Assembly (NCBI GenBank): GCA_936432065.2
Contig: OW386294.2
Span: forward strand, 52,976,945 to 53,040,944
DNA: 64,000 nucleotides
Reading direction: 5' to 3'
Source of the DNA: Rutpela maculata
Taxonomy: Eukaryota > Arthropoda > Insecta > Coleoptera > Cerambycidae
Part shown: one piece after another, positions 52,925 to 64,000 of the stretch
Position numbering within the stretch: position 1 is the stretch's first letter
Layout of the letters: the number at the start of each line of letters is the position of its first letter
Translations under genes and position numbers: made by a program
Notes under the pieces: generated by a model
Told to the model about the DNA's origin: nothing
What the model saw: only the letters and a program-made list of their open reading frames with translations
Database searches by the model: none

Positions 52925-53956
52925 CCCAGCAAACACAAAAATTGCGGCCCTTAAATGGGCCATTGTAGCGATCAATGGCTTTCTTATGGCATAGGCTAAC
53001 TTTTTGTGGCCTATAATAAATTATATGCAGGCGTACCATAGCTTCATGTTGTTATGAATTGCCACATAATAACCAGAAATGGTCAATTATTGTGCAACTC
53101 ACCGAGCAGCATCCGCCATTTGCATTTTCGTTCTATGCTTGGCCTGTGCGTTATTAAAATTTGTATAATCTGACTTAATCTGACCGTTATTTCTATAAAA
53201 TTTGTGGTTTATTTTTTATACTAAGTAATTTGCAATTTGTCATTAATAACTTAATTTTAACGTTTTTTGTAAATTATTTTTGATATTATTTGAGACTAAA
53301 CATTTATTAAACATTCAAATACTTTCTACATTTTGAAATAAATAGCTACATATTCACATAATATAATAAAGACTTCATACACATCACCATAAATACTGCT
53401 TTTAGCATCCGAAATAACGGTCACTGAGATAGCTCAGTTGGTAGAAGAGTCAGTACTGTAATACGAACAACGGAGACATGCAGGTTCGATTCCTACCGAC
53501 CGCAATTGGTAAAGGTAAGTAAAAATAAATTTAATAACTTAATAAACATTATAATTTGCAGGCAACACTTGTGAGAATAAATTGGAGCTATGGTAAACAA
53601 TATTAAATATGTAAATAAAATATACGGATGATAACAAACAAATTCATAGTACAATATTTATGCATTAATAATTACTTCATTTTTATCAAGTAAAATACTT
53701 ATACGTCGAAGTTGTACTTTTTCGTAAAAAGCGCCCTGAATAATGAATAATAAAAAAGTAGAATTTCCATATATCGTACTTTATGGATGTATAAATATTA
53801 TTGTACACTGTTGGCAAATTGAAGGATGGCCAGCTGCTGGCCGGTGGGACATTTCGCCAATGGTCCGCTTGTGGCTCCCCATAAAAGTGCCAATTATGAT
53901 AATGCTGGCGACAGTGTGTATGACCATTTATGTGCCAATTATGAGTGTTTGCTAGG
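52925..53956. mobile_element. Non-autonomous DNA element with CCCAGCAAACAC ends and a tRNA-like core
   Basis: Left CCCAGCAAACACAAAAATTG and right GTGTTTGCTAGG are inverted. Subterminal zones share AAATTG and AAATGG motifs (left 52939-52963; right, inverse). Both sides are GC-richer, with GGCC and CCGGCCAGCAGCTGGCC. The middle (about 53370-53700) matches the tRNA-like sequence and flanks of the 2908-10170 element. No protein is encoded. Related ends occur at 55076-55087, 55888-55899 and 60856-60867. Confidence 0.72.
53418..53503 (+). tRNA. Intact tRNA-like sequence inside a DNA element
   Basis: It has CGGTCAC...GACCG ends that can pair, an A box TAGCTCAGTTGGTAG that matches the tRNA consensus very closely, and a B box GGTTCGATTCC that is exact. 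The region between them (GTCAGTACTGTAATACGAAC) does not fold into a standard 7-base anticodon loop with a good stem, and the variable region is long. It is probably a tRNA-derived Pol III unit rather than a working tRNA. The uninterrupted copy shows the pre-insertion state of the 4086/9712 site. Confidence 0.65.
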
Positions 53957-54040
53957 ATAATGTTCGCTCTTATTCTGAAAATTAATACCTATTTTATAGT
54001 AGCTATGTCTTGAGTCCCATACTTCAGTACTGAGATATGG

Positions 54041-55887
54041 ATAACTTAATTACACGAATTTAGATAAACTGAATATTATTTAGTACATTATTTATGTACT
54101 AAGTGAAGTGAAATAAATCCTTTCCACCATCGTGTAGCAGATGATTTTTATTTTATTTATTTTTTTATAGTTTTGTTAACATGTGAATTTCTTCCAAATA
54201 TAGATTTATAACTCTCACTGCTTTTCTAATAATTATTACTTTTGAATCCATTTCCTTGTAAATGGGATGTTTGACGTGTTCAAAAATACATTTTTTTAGC
54301 GGTAATCTAGTTTTGCAAAGTTCGTCTCGATAAGTTAAAATCAAATATAGAAGCATGCTACTATACCATGTGTCACCTGGAATGTTTTATTCACTATGTA
54401 AATAAATTTAAACAGTTAATTATATGTGTGTGTTTATGGAGTTGAAGTAATATTCCAATATGCCAAAAATCATGTAAGTACAAATGTGTTTGCAGTATTT
54501 CAAATTAACGATTTGTGTATTTAAAATTGGGTATCTAGAGTGTCGCACTTAAGAGTGTAACAAACACCCTTATAACTTTTTTCCGATTTGAAACAAATTT
54601 TACTCACAGAATAAATTAGGATCTACTTGGGGCTAAAAAAAAAACATTCGTCCCCTACAAATAAATGCAAAGACAAGAGCAAATTTTTTTTTGCCATAGG
54701 TAGATCCTAATTTGTCCCCTATTTGAGTAAAACTTGGTTCAAATCGGGAGGAAAGAAGTTGTAAGGATGTTACACTCTTAAGTGCAGCACACTGTATATT
54801 TGGTAACAGAAGTATATAACATTTTGATAAAATCATTGTTTTCGTTGTATAATAATATTACAAAATCTTAAATATTATACTGCCATAACATAACTGTTAT
54901 ATATATTTATATAACTGTTATTATAACTAGTTATATTAATGTTATATAATGTCTCAGTTAGTCTGAGTGGGAAATAGTAACATTAGCGTTATACCATTAT
55001 TTTGTAGGTGTTACATAACTCGTTACATTTAAAGTTGGTAGGGTTATATAACAAAAACATTTTAAATATATAACGATGTTTGCTGGGCTACACCATTTTC
55101 CCTTAATATGCTCGAAGCTGGATACGTACTAAAGGATAGGTGTTTTGAACATGCAGGTAGAATATAAATAAGGAGTAGCTTATATCCTACAATGAGAAAT
55201 GACCGCAGAAGGCGTGTCTTGTGATCATACTGTCATGAACGGCTCGCCAGGCCGTTTTAAAAAAAGTTTATACAGCATTTGAAGACATACATGCTAGTTG
55301 ACTTTACACATTGACACTACCATATATCAATCCAGTAAAGTAATGAATGAGATGACGTTTCCACTGCTGCTCGTCATATAAGTGGTTTATTTAATCATGG
55401 TAAACGCAATATATATTCAAATAATTAGAAGATATGTCTATAGTATTTGCTTTCGACACGTGACGACACAAGGTCAGAGGAACATTAACCGTTCAACCTA
55501 TCCTTTCGCGATCTTGGGATACACGTACCCGGCGTAGAAGGAGAGGAAAATCATAAAACCCGTACATGCTTAGCTAACGGGTCTTATCGTTTCCATCTAT
55601 TTCTAACGGTCACGCGTTATACTGAGCAAGACCTATTATTGTTTGAATTTAATCAAGCGTTGCCTACCACTTAATAAAAATACAGCATCACTCATTATTA
55701 TACTTACTTATTTTTTCATTTTGATTTATTAAGCCGCCATCAGAACAGAGGTAAATTTTGTGATACACATCTTATGGAAGTGTTACATTTGTAATATCCT
55801 GTTCTTTTTGCTAAATTAATGTAACTTTGCAGGAATAATTATATTTTGGAAAATATCAAAGGCTTTCAGTTGTGTAACAAAATTTAA
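54041..55887. other. Non-coding stretch with a solo CCCAGCAAACAT end
   Basis: ATGTTTGCTGGG at 55076-55087 is the inverse of the CCCAGCAAACAT terminus; its partner is not clear. Around 54885-54960 a cluster of ATAACTGTTAT/ATAACTAGTTAT palindromes occurs. Two inverted stretches at 54555-54640 and 54704-54783 (AAGAGTGTAACA, AATTAGGATCTAC) form an imperfect 230-bp palindrome, perhaps a MITE. No gene is seen. Confidence 0.45.
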
Positions 55888-56160
55888 CCCAGCAAACATT
55901 TATCCGCGGATTTTTGTTGGCCCTATGTCGTACACCCGGCATATGAATTGCTGGCCTGTTACTGGCATACTTCATTGGGCTGGCATATATAGGTCACTAC
56001 GGCCGGCAGCCGGGCACAGGTGATTTGCCATCACTTGCCGTCTTTGGACCGGCATTGTGCCATTATATGGAAATCACAATGTCGACACTTCTATTATGGG
56101 CCGTTAAATTAAATTTGACTTTACTTCAGTGGCCCAGCATATGGCCTATGCAAGGTGTCC

Positions 56161-58440
56161 AGTATTGTTATGTTCAAACTTTGGGGGCGTAGAGTAGACT
56201 TAATTGCAAGACTAAAAAACACAAAAGTGGTAGCTCAATGTTTATGTTTGGAAGTCACAGGACTATAAAATTTTTGACCAGTAAATACAAAAAATGCATC
56301 TGTCATCCGTGGTCAAATGGTTAGTTTTTTGTCATTTATTCCCACGACTAAGTTTTTTTTTTATTTACTGTTCATAAATTGAATAGGCCTGTAACTTCGA
56401 AACGAATAAAAATCGCACTACTACTTTTGTGTTTTTTAGTCTTACAATTAAGTCTACTTTATGCTCCCAAAATTTGAACACAACGATATGGGACACCTTT
56501 TATATACCTGCAACTTTTTTTTAACCTGCAACTTAATTAGGCCATAAGTAACGACCCATTACATTTATAGATAGAATTTTTCTGTTTAAAATTTTTTTGC
56601 TAGTTTAAAAATTAAGTTACCACCATATGCATATTTATATTCAAAACTTCTTTTACATATTACCCATGTACGTCAATAACCACATGCATCACGTAACACA
56701 TACTGCTTGATTAGAATTGTCAACTGACATTTGGGAACGTCTAAATGAAAGTTTGATTAAATAAATATACCCATATCGTGGTTTTTAGATTTGCCCCTTC
56801 TAAAAAAATGAAAACCGGTACATTTCTATGAAGTCTTAACACATTATTTTTTAAGAACTGAGTCCAAGTTACTAAAAAAAAAACCTAAAATTTATTCAAT
56901 ACGTTAACATTAAAAATCATCAAAACAGTTCTCTGAACATAATAAAATACATTTCATATTCCAACGTATATATCTTCTCCTGGTCTTATTTCTGTTCTCC
57001 TTTGCTTTTAATTATCTTCTTCCTCTTCTCGATTAGCAAAAGATCGTACCAAACCTGTTATGGTAGTTCCTATTTCCCATTGGATTTCCTCGTATTACAG
57101 CTGAAACAAGTTTTCTTACATAATATTTCCGGATTTATTTATTTTTTGATCTGATAGTATGAAATATTAAGAAAACAAACCACATTTTTATTCTCGAGCA
57201 TTTAAATCCTTAAAATTTGTTTTAATATTATGCAAGAAAATTTCAGACAATTAGGACTTGTTTAATATGCATATCACATATTGTGATTTTAATATATTTT
57301 GTAACTTACACATACAGTCATACTGTACTATATCTATACTTATAATATGTTACCCATACTACTTTTGTATTAGTTTTATATATACAATACGCAACAAGTG
57401 TAAAATCCAAAGTAAAAAAAAACACCTCGAAAACAACACTTGGAGGGTCTAAATTAAAGTACCTACTTGTACATTCGTGCATATTATACCCTCATTTTGG
57501 AATTTTGGTAACCGACATCTCAGAAAAATATAGGGTAATGGTCATTAATTTTCAATGGCATCAGAGCTTGTTTCTGATATTGTTAAAAGAGTAATGTTTG
57601 AAAATTTTTCACGCGTGTTTTGTAAACATAACAAAAATTATTAATCAAATGTGGGAAAGCTACAGTAAGTAATTCTAATGTTATGTAATATGTATACTCA
57701 CTTCTCCATAATAAAAGTAGATGTATGTTGACTCCAGTTTTCTTTTTAATTTGAAAAACTATCTCATCTGTCTGCTGAAAATTCCAACAAATCAGTCACC
57801 ACTATCAACGTATAGATATAACAGGCCAAACCTAGAAAAACAGTATAATCAACACCATCTGTAGGATATATATTCCCGATCAATATTATTGGGCTTCGAC
57901 ATATACTGAACACAATTTGAAAACTGACTAGGTATCGCACATGATAGAAAGAAAATTAACTAAAAAGAAGTTAAGTATTAGTATAGCAAACCTTCCATCA
58001 AACGGGGGTGACGTAATGGAGCCGTGAGTCTTTTCCCTTCCTGTACACGCTTGTCTCAATTTCAATTTTATCCTGCCGAAAGTGTAATTGACAGACCTTA
58101 AAATAAAAATAAATAGAAAATCATACCTAATTTCGTTTTGAAAATAAAATATAAAATTAAAATACTTTATTAAATTAATCGAAAAATTGTAAACATAACC
58201 TTCAAGCAAATCATGGCACAATTATAATTTAACCATAAGCTGAACATTACATATATTTTACGGTGCCATCAATTACTTACCTCTTCACGACAATAAAGAC
58301 TATTCAATAAATAAACAAATAAAACTCCAAAATTCGAAAAAAATAACCAATAACGCTATTTATGAGCCTTGTCCACGAACCATAGATTAGAGATTTATAT
58401 AGGATATAGATGGGCAACTCCCTCTCCATCGACCAATACC
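56161..58440. other. No gene recognised
   Basis: AT-rich sequence. Around 56185-56490 an inverted repeat (ACTTTGGGGGCGTAGAGTAG and CTACTTTATGCTCCCAAAAT) bounds about 300 bp and could be a MITE. The short frames have no domain. Confidence 0.4.
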
Positions 58441-59067
58441 TGTTTGGGTTCATACTATGAGCGCCTACGGCGCTAGTAGCGTTAGATTTACGCGCTCTAG
58501 GCTCGGGGGGAGGGGAGATTTAAATTCATCTTTGAGATTTGGGTAAAGACAGATTTAGACGATCACATTTTGTGATCCAATTTCTTGTTGAAAACTATCT
58601 TTTATCTTTAATTAAATACCAATTAGGTGTTTTGGCCCATCGTTACCAATTGCGTTAGAATGTAATTGGTAGAAACTGGTGATACCTAATAGTAGTAATT
58701 AAAGACAAAAAATATTTTTGAACAAAAATTTGTCACAAAATATGATCGACTAAACGTACGTACATTGTGTAAATAAAATAAGAAATATCCAATTGCGAAG
58801 TATATTTTAAAATATAAGCCTGACATTTCATCCTAAAGCATGCGAGTATATAAAATATGCTATTGACGGCTGGCAATTAGGCACACAACAAACAAACATC
58901 ATAATGGTTCCTTGTTCCTGTCGGCACCAACAACAAATACAGCAAACACAGTTTAAAAGCAAACGTTATTAACATAACCATAATAACACTTAAATACATG
59001 AAAATACCGCATTTATAGCTAGGGAACAAGTCATCGGCACATTTACTGTTTGAAGTTTGACACATGT

Positions 59068-59075
59068 GATGACAT
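59068..59075. repeat. 8-bp target duplication of hAT element copy 2, left
   Basis: GATGACAT, identical to 60170-60177. An exact 8-bp duplication identifies the flanked element as hAT-type. Confidence 0.9.
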
Positions 59076-60169
59076 TAGAGATGTGTCATTCGTGAATGAT
59101 TGGATCGTTGGGATTCGATCACTTTGAAAGTATTGAATGATACAATCTTGCTTGTGCGGATCAATCATTCACGAATTTCGGTCATCAGCTTAAACCATTC
59201 ATTTCGAATGACAACGAGATCTATCGATCATCAACGACCTGCTTATATCGCATAATTCGTAACATTTCTCTCAATAGTTGTAGTATCGGTCAATTGATAT
59301 TTGGTACGTTAGGATCGATCTTTTCATTCAATTCATTCGTTTAGTTTCATATTATTTATTTTTACCATTCATTTCGTAATGTTTATAAAATAGGTGTTTA
59401 AATTAATAAGAAAGGCTTGTAATGCACACACGTATACAGGGAAAATAGAAACAAAATGTATTTGATCTTCTAAACATATAAATAATGAATAATACACTGG
59501 GTTAAAAATATATAAATGGAGAAGAGAATCAAAGGGCTCTGAATAGATGATAATTGACAAACATGTAAAAAGTGTGTTCATTTCCACAAAAATATTCAAC
59601 TTGGGCCCTCGGCGGCCCTTGATTTTTAAAGTCGGAATGCAGATATTTAAAAATATATGAACGTAGGCGAAAATCAAAAAGATTTGAACAGATTATGATT
59701 AAAAAACATGTATAAAGTGTGTATATAAAAGCCGATGATTCAAGATTTCCACAAAAATATTCAGCTTGTTAACACGATAAGTTTGTTAAACTTAAAATTT
59801 TTATTTAAAAAATAATTTATACGCCAGTTTCACATTTTGCAATAAAAATGAAAAAGATTAGCTAAAAGTGAATTCGAAATATTAATTAAATGAATTACTT
59901 AAAGAGGTATTCGCATTCGATCTTCGATCACGCCCGACTACAACTTCTACTGTTTGACTGAGGCGCATCGGTTCAGCCACAGACTAAAACAAATTTCAGC
60001 GGCTGGCTATTCAAATTTCAAAACGAGCTATCATTTGAATGCCTGAATGTAGTCGAGTGCATACTGGGGAATGGAATGAACGAATGATTGATACAAAAGA
60101 TTCGATCTTTTTGGTAATCATTCACGAATGGATTGAATAGTCTCAAAATGAACGAATGACACATCTCTA
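59076..60169 (-). mobile_element. 1.1-kb hAT-type non-autonomous element, copy 2
   Basis: Ends TAGAGATGTGTCATTCG and CGAATGACACATCTCTA, with exact 8-bp flanking duplications GATGACAT. It is oriented opposite to copy 1 (48939-50059). The 102-codon open frame recurs here on the minus strand (59369-59677) with only two amino-acid differences. The intact duplication and high similarity show recent movement. Confidence 0.95.
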
Positions 60170-60199
60170 GATGACATGACAATGATGACATATTTTGGC

Positions 60200-60360
60200 T
60201 ATATTCGACTGGGACCACCGTGGGCACGCCCATAGTGGACGAGGTCGAACGCTTTCACAGTCGTATCATAAAACGTGACCATGTCGACCAACTTCAGACC
60301 GCTGATTAGAACGCTTTTTAGCAGTCCGACCGTGGTCCGCCCGCCAGTCGAACGGGACCC
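60200..60360. repeat. GC-rich imperfect inverted repeat
   Basis: ATTCGACTGGGACCACCGTG at the left and the right side GACCGTGGTCCGCCCGCCAG followed by TCGAACGGG share inverted TTCGACTGG and ACCACGG motifs. Its GC content is clearly above that of the surroundings. The 64-codon minus-strand frame here is probably chance. It starts 23 bp after the hAT copy 2 duplication. Confidence 0.4.
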
Positions 60361-60867
60361 TACTACTAGTCTATAATAGTCGGGCCACGCCACAGATTAA
60401 ATCAGAAAAGTGCCGCCAGCGCCGCTTGGAGTCATAGTATGAACCAAAAAGACTGATCAAATATTTTGCATTGAGTTACCATAGCCTGCCACGAACTTTG
60501 TCGTTGTATGATGACTCATCAATTGTGAATTTGCAGTATTTGCACTTGCCAGCGCTAGGTGGTGTTGGTATATATAATTCATATTTTTTCCTACATTAAT
60601 ACAAAAAAAATGTGATATTTACCTACATGTAGTCTATTTTATGATTAAATAAAACATAATAGCTATATTACATATTGCAACAGATTAATTTTGAAATAAT
60701 CAACGGTCAATTGCCATTTTATCGTTGTTGGGCCATCAAAGCATATTTATCATCGCCCTATAGTTACTTATAAGACAGAGGGCCAGCATCATTACACGAC
60801 AAGCGACAGTTGCCAGGCAATAAATGCATTGGCCTGGCACTTTGCCGGACTTGCTATGTTTACTGGG

Positions 60868-61570
60868 AAGCTTTCTCTTTCGATAGGCATTTATATACAT
60901 CCGTATATTAATTATCCCCTTCTAATCTGATGCGATAAATTTTATATCAATATTTTATGCCAGTATTATATTATTTCTAAAATGAATAAAACAATTCTCC
61001 TGAGAAACGTTATACGAACCCATGTTATGTAATTATGATTATTTAATAATATTTTATCTTAATAATATCTGCGAATCAATATTTCCAGTGGTATTATAAA
61101 AAGTACACCATATGTCGCGAATGCGCTTTTATTTAAACACCTACGTTATGACGTCCTTACTACCACGCACAAAGCTAGAGCGCTAAGGGTTTCAATTGGT
61201 TAGTAACAAGTAGGGGAGTTCCCTTTTCCAAGCCTTTTCACGGATATATTTTGCTAGAAGAATCTCAGCACCATAAAATTTTGTAAATTCTCCTGAGTCA
61301 TATAGATTTAGTAGTATTACAATCTGCAAAGTTAATCTGATAATCCATTTAAAAAAAATAAACTGTATCTTTTTCAATTTAAACCGAGATTTCAACGTTC
61401 AATAGAAGACAAAATACTGCAGCTCTTCCAGTGACTATGACCTAAACAAACTCATCACCTCTCCTGTTAACTTCTATATCTGTGGCAGTGTATGATGTCA
61501 TGGATGGGAGAATTGAAGGAGGTACGGACGAAGGTTAACAACTAACAACTTTATATCGATTCTACAAAGA
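60868..61570. other. Upstream region of the monooxygenase-like gene
   Basis: AT-rich. No TATA box or initiator can be chosen reliably. The bases before the start codon (CTACAAAGAATGG) give a reasonable translation context. Nothing else is supported. Confidence 0.35.
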
Positions 61571-61690
61571 ATGGCGTTTACCCATATGTTATGGTTGCCG
61601 GTTGTTGTTATATTTTTATTTATTTTTCACTTAACATGTTGTGAAGTAAAGAAGTTCCCACTGCATATGCCAAATGTTTATCCCGACAGG
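61571..61690 (+). CDS. First coding exon of a secreted protein, probably peptidylglycine alpha-hydroxylating monooxygenase
   Basis: This 40-codon exon starts MAFTHMLWLPVVVIFLFIFH, a signal peptide with a long hydrophobic core, with likely cleavage near CCEV. The mature part starts KKFPLHMPNVYPDR. The donor AGG/GTAAGT at 61691 is excellent and leaves phase 0. The FPLxMPNVxP motif resembles the N-terminus of the PHM catalytic core in insects, a copper enzyme that hydroxylates glycine-extended neuropeptides as the first step of C-terminal amidation in secretory granules. Only this exon lies in the window and no second exon was found by 64000, so the family call is tentative. A related copper monooxygenase is possible. 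Confidence 0.5.
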
Positions 61691-63208
61691 GTAAGTTTAA
61701 ATTTTATATTTATACTTGTTATTAACACATGCATATTTAGGGTTGCATACATAAATAATATTTTGAATTTTTTGCCCCTCTAAATTAATGTTTTTGGACG
61801 CGGACGATTTTTTATTGTTGAATTATAAGTAGTAATAGACGCTTTATGCAAAGTTATACATTATACATATTTTTTTGATAATAAGGTAAAGCATCTGCCG
61901 GAAAAAACTACCTACTAAAACATAAAAATATAGACGTTAAATGCGAGAAGTATGAGCTAAGTTTGTACTCTGTTAAATGGCTCTGTTATACTTTTTTGCT
62001 TTTTTCTTATAATGTGCGAAGTTTTATCAAGGGAGACCAACGAGAACGTATTCATAATCTCTTGTAAGTACTTATAGTTACATATACAAATATTTTACCT
62101 GTAGAAAAGATACGTGGGCGATATCGCAGTACAATAGGGCCCCAAAGTTAGATTTTTGCAATACCTATATCTGATATATGTTATTTTATATTTTCTCAAT
62201 GCATTATTGGATTTTTCCCGCATTAATTGATGTGGTTGTGATACAGGAAGCCAAAACTCAAACGTAAACTTTTTAGCAATTATTTGTTACCGATTTCAAT
62301 GTCCTTGATAAATTATGTAGGTAGTATGATATACCTACATAAAAAATAATTTTGGAAGAAGCAAATGTGAATTTTTTTAGTTAAAGTAAATAGCAGTATT
62401 TTATTAAAATGGCCTGAACTAATATCTATATTTACAATCGTATAATCAATATTATAATATTTGATAAGCATCTATATCATATGCAGGAATAAATTTGGGT
62501 AGTAGCCATGGTCGTCTCTTCGAGAGGGAGTCACAATTATATGCGCAAATTTTATTTAGGGTTTACCAAAAGATATCATCGGTTTAATTAAGCGAATAAA
62601 ATAAATTTTATTTTTTCTTAATCTATACAAAGTTATATTGATGAAAAGAGCACCACCAGAAAAACAAACAATTAATTCAGCAATTTTTGTCATATTCCAA
62701 AAACCACTCAGGAAATGTAATTTTAAACTAGATTAAACGTTATACTCTTCACTGGTTTGTTGAACTTGTTATATACCTAGGTGTACTGTAATATATACAG
62801 TATGTCCACAGTTAGAGTGGATAAGAGGGTAAACTTTTTTATTTCTCATTTTACGCAGAAAATTTATTCTTCATAAATAATTTTGCCTTTTTTAAAAATA
62901 TGATTTCCATGTAGTAAGTTAACATGTCATGTACAGGGTGTTCAGAAAATTTAAAAAATCGGAAAATTATGTAAGATTTTGTCAGTTTTAACGGTACGAA
63001 AAACTGTCACTAAGGTTGTTTAGAATTAAAATTTATGTCAGAATTCCAATTTGTAGATAAATCTGCCTAATTCGACTTTTTTAAAAAAATTTCATACTTG
63101 TGCCATGGTATCATGCGATAAAACTTCCGGTAAGATAAAAATTATTTTCCTACAAATATTATTAAATAAAACACCTAATTATACTCGTAATTATATTAAA
63201 CTACTTTT
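61691..63208. other. Probable intron of the monooxygenase-like gene
   Basis: AT-rich, no exon recognised. Two short repeat ends, TACAGTATGTCCACAGTTAG (62798) and TACAGGGTGTTCAGAAAATT (62933), resemble the widespread TACAGGGTG-type termini of insect Tc1/mariner MITEs. Confidence 0.4.
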
Positions 63209-63505
63209 ATTACTTCCACATCCACTGGTAGTAATGACAAAAAATTTTTTTAAAATTTTTATTGTTCAAGTAGGCTTAGAATGTCATGAAACGTCGAGAT
63301 TTTAAGTCTGAGCAAAAATATTTTCTGTTTGTCTGTAACTTTTTTTGTGCACACGATTACTCTGGAACCGTTTAAGATATTGACTTGTTATTAAATTGGT
63401 AAATGGGGGTAGATAGGTAACATAAGCAGATAAGAGTCCATTAGATTGGTATTTAGTATATACAAGAAGCTAATGTCTAAAAAAAATTTGGCCTTAGCCA
63501 CTTAG
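63209..63505 (-). mobile_element. Copy (f) of the CTTCCAC-hairpin family, internally deleted
   Basis: The terminal ATTACTTCCACATCCACTGG runs to TTTAAGATATTGACTTG, then joins directly to the inner block TTATTAAATTGGTAAATGGG...TATTTAGTATATACAAG. About 80 bp present in other copies are missing at the join. The hairpin loop has changed. Confidence 0.8.
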
Positions 63506-64000
63506 CCCATCCCAACTAGCACCAAAGTAACAGTAACTGAGATGAGAACTTCAAATGAGTAACCACTACGAATCCGTGACTCAATTTACGACTTTGATAT
63601 GTAAATAACTTCATTTGACATATCCGTAGTCACTGTCTCGTAGTTTTTACCACTAGCGGTTACTTTAAAGTTATGTGACTTCTACGTAGCTTTTCCGGTG
63701 CATGAGGACGCCCTAGTTGTCAGTGAGATGACCTTCGAAGTTGCAACCACTTTCAAGCAGCGTTGATAGTGGCCGCGACATTCTGGGAACCTTTACTATC
63801 CATTTAAAATCGTGAACCTTGTTAGTAACATTTATTAGTGTAAATGACGTTACCGATGCCTGCAGAACTAAACTTCGTGCACGGCTACTACGAAGTAGTT
63901 AAATTCACGATGAAGTAAATTTCACCATCTAGTTCCCATTGTTAACCATATATAGGGAAGGAGGGGCGATAACGAGAGGAATGATATACCTAACCTATAT
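63506..64000. other. No gene recognised
   Basis: Less AT-rich than its neighbours, with several diverged GTAACC/ACTACG motifs (for example TCCGTAGTCACTGTC and TTCTACGTAGCTTTTCC). It may be an inverted-repeat element cut by the window edge. No coding frame is seen. Confidence 0.3.

Larger units (their letters stand above)
52602..54040. mobile_element. Outer inverted pair around the tRNA-like element
   Basis: TCTCAGTACTGAAGTATGGGAC (about 52603-52624) is inverted as GTCCCATACTTCAGTACTGAGA near 54014-54035. The 22-base match is exact. The two arms lie about 320 bp outside the left and 60 bp outside the right end of the element at 52925-53956. It could be an older, larger element into which that one inserted. 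Confidence 0.55.
58443..60448. repeat. Inverted motif TTTGGGTTCATACTATGA / TCATAGTATGAACC around hAT copy 2
   Basis: GGGTTCATACTATGAGCGCC (58447-58466) is answered by GGAGTCATAGTATGAACC (60429-60446). Both are next to short GC-rich GGCGCT/AGCGCC motifs. They may be the ends of one larger non-autonomous element or two solo copies of a common repeat. The hAT element copy 2 lies between them. Confidence 0.4.
55888..60867. mobile_element. Possible 5-kb element bounded by CCCAG(C/T)AAACAT ends
   Basis: CCCAGCAAACATTTATCCGC at the left and, inverted, CCCAGTAAACATAGCAAGTC at the right. Both ends are followed by GC-richer subterminal DNA with GGCCTG and TGGC motifs (55910-56160; 60720-60855). It encloses the hAT element copy 2. 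The ends may instead belong to two separate elements. No transposase is recognised inside. Confidence 0.4.

Noticed and set aside
53418..53503. Functional tRNA gene
   Set aside because: The A and B boxes are excellent, but the anticodon arm cannot be folded convincingly and the unit is repeated inside transposons. I call it tRNA-like only.
57928..58221. 97-codon minus-strand frame that might be a CK2 alpha 5' exon
   Set aside because: CK2 alpha has its conserved start at 47804. There is no splice or sequence support for coding sequence this far upstream.
60199..60393. 64-codon minus-strand frame in a GC-rich patch
   Set aside because: It coincides with an imperfect inverted repeat. Composition and position fit a small transposable element better than a gene.
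55888..60867. A confirmed 5-kb autonomous transposon
   Set aside because: The ends are similar, but no transposase is seen inside and the ends may belong to separate elements. Listed only as a low-confidence possibility.

Overview
The window looks like a piece of a repeat-rich, AT-rich insect nuclear genome. The evidence is a spliced host gene with GT-AG introns, several non-LTR retrotransposon clades, many DNA-transposon relics and long intergenic stretches. A beetle would fit, but the sequence does not fix the order. Bacterial-style long reading frames are absent; the long ones all belong to transposons.

Host genes. The one complete host gene is the catalytic alpha subunit of protein kinase CK2, on the minus strand. 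I rebuilt it from five coding exons (47598-47804, 40480-40730, 39950-40309, 38087-38235, 28316-28413). They join in phase to 354 codons over 19.5 kb. Introns 1 (6.9 kb) and 4 (9.7 kb) are packed with transposons and all exons are intact. A second host gene starts at 61571 on the plus strand: a 40-codon first exon with a signal peptide, followed by a peptide that resembles the start of peptidylglycine alpha-hydroxylating monooxygenase.

Layout. 1-2.9 kb: non-coding, a 21-bp tandem repeat and small palindromes. 2.9-10.2 kb: a DNA element with ends CCCAGGTAGCAA, carrying a tRNA-like sequence that a 5.6-kb Jockey-like retrotransposon has split, with a 12-bp target duplication. 11.3-16 kb: an RNase H relic, a 108-bp satellite, and copies of a 0.65-kb repeat family with a terminal hairpin (also at 24.5, 37.2 and 63.2 kb). 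16.2-20.7 kb: a second non-LTR element, minus strand, ORF1 plus endonuclease plus RT. 20.7-28.3 kb: mostly non-coding with two degenerate minus-strand coding relics. 28.3-47.9 kb: the CK2 alpha gene. Its intron 4 holds a CR1/Jockey-type element (32.2-37.9 kb), itself split by a 2.56-kb DNA element that carries a nested pair of Harbinger-like MITEs. Its intron 1 holds an R1-like relic and a third minus-strand non-LTR element meeting tail to tail at a TAG repeat. 48.9-60.9 kb: two inverted, nearly identical 1.1-kb hAT-type elements, a second element with a tRNA-like core, and other inverted-repeat elements. 61.5-64 kb: the monooxygenase-like first exon and intronic or intergenic sequence.

How it works together: apart from CK2 alpha and the putative monooxygenase, the content is dead or non-autonomous mobile DNA. 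Every retrotransposon reading frame I checked is broken by stops, frameshifts, deletions or later insertions. The nesting gives a relative order of insertion.
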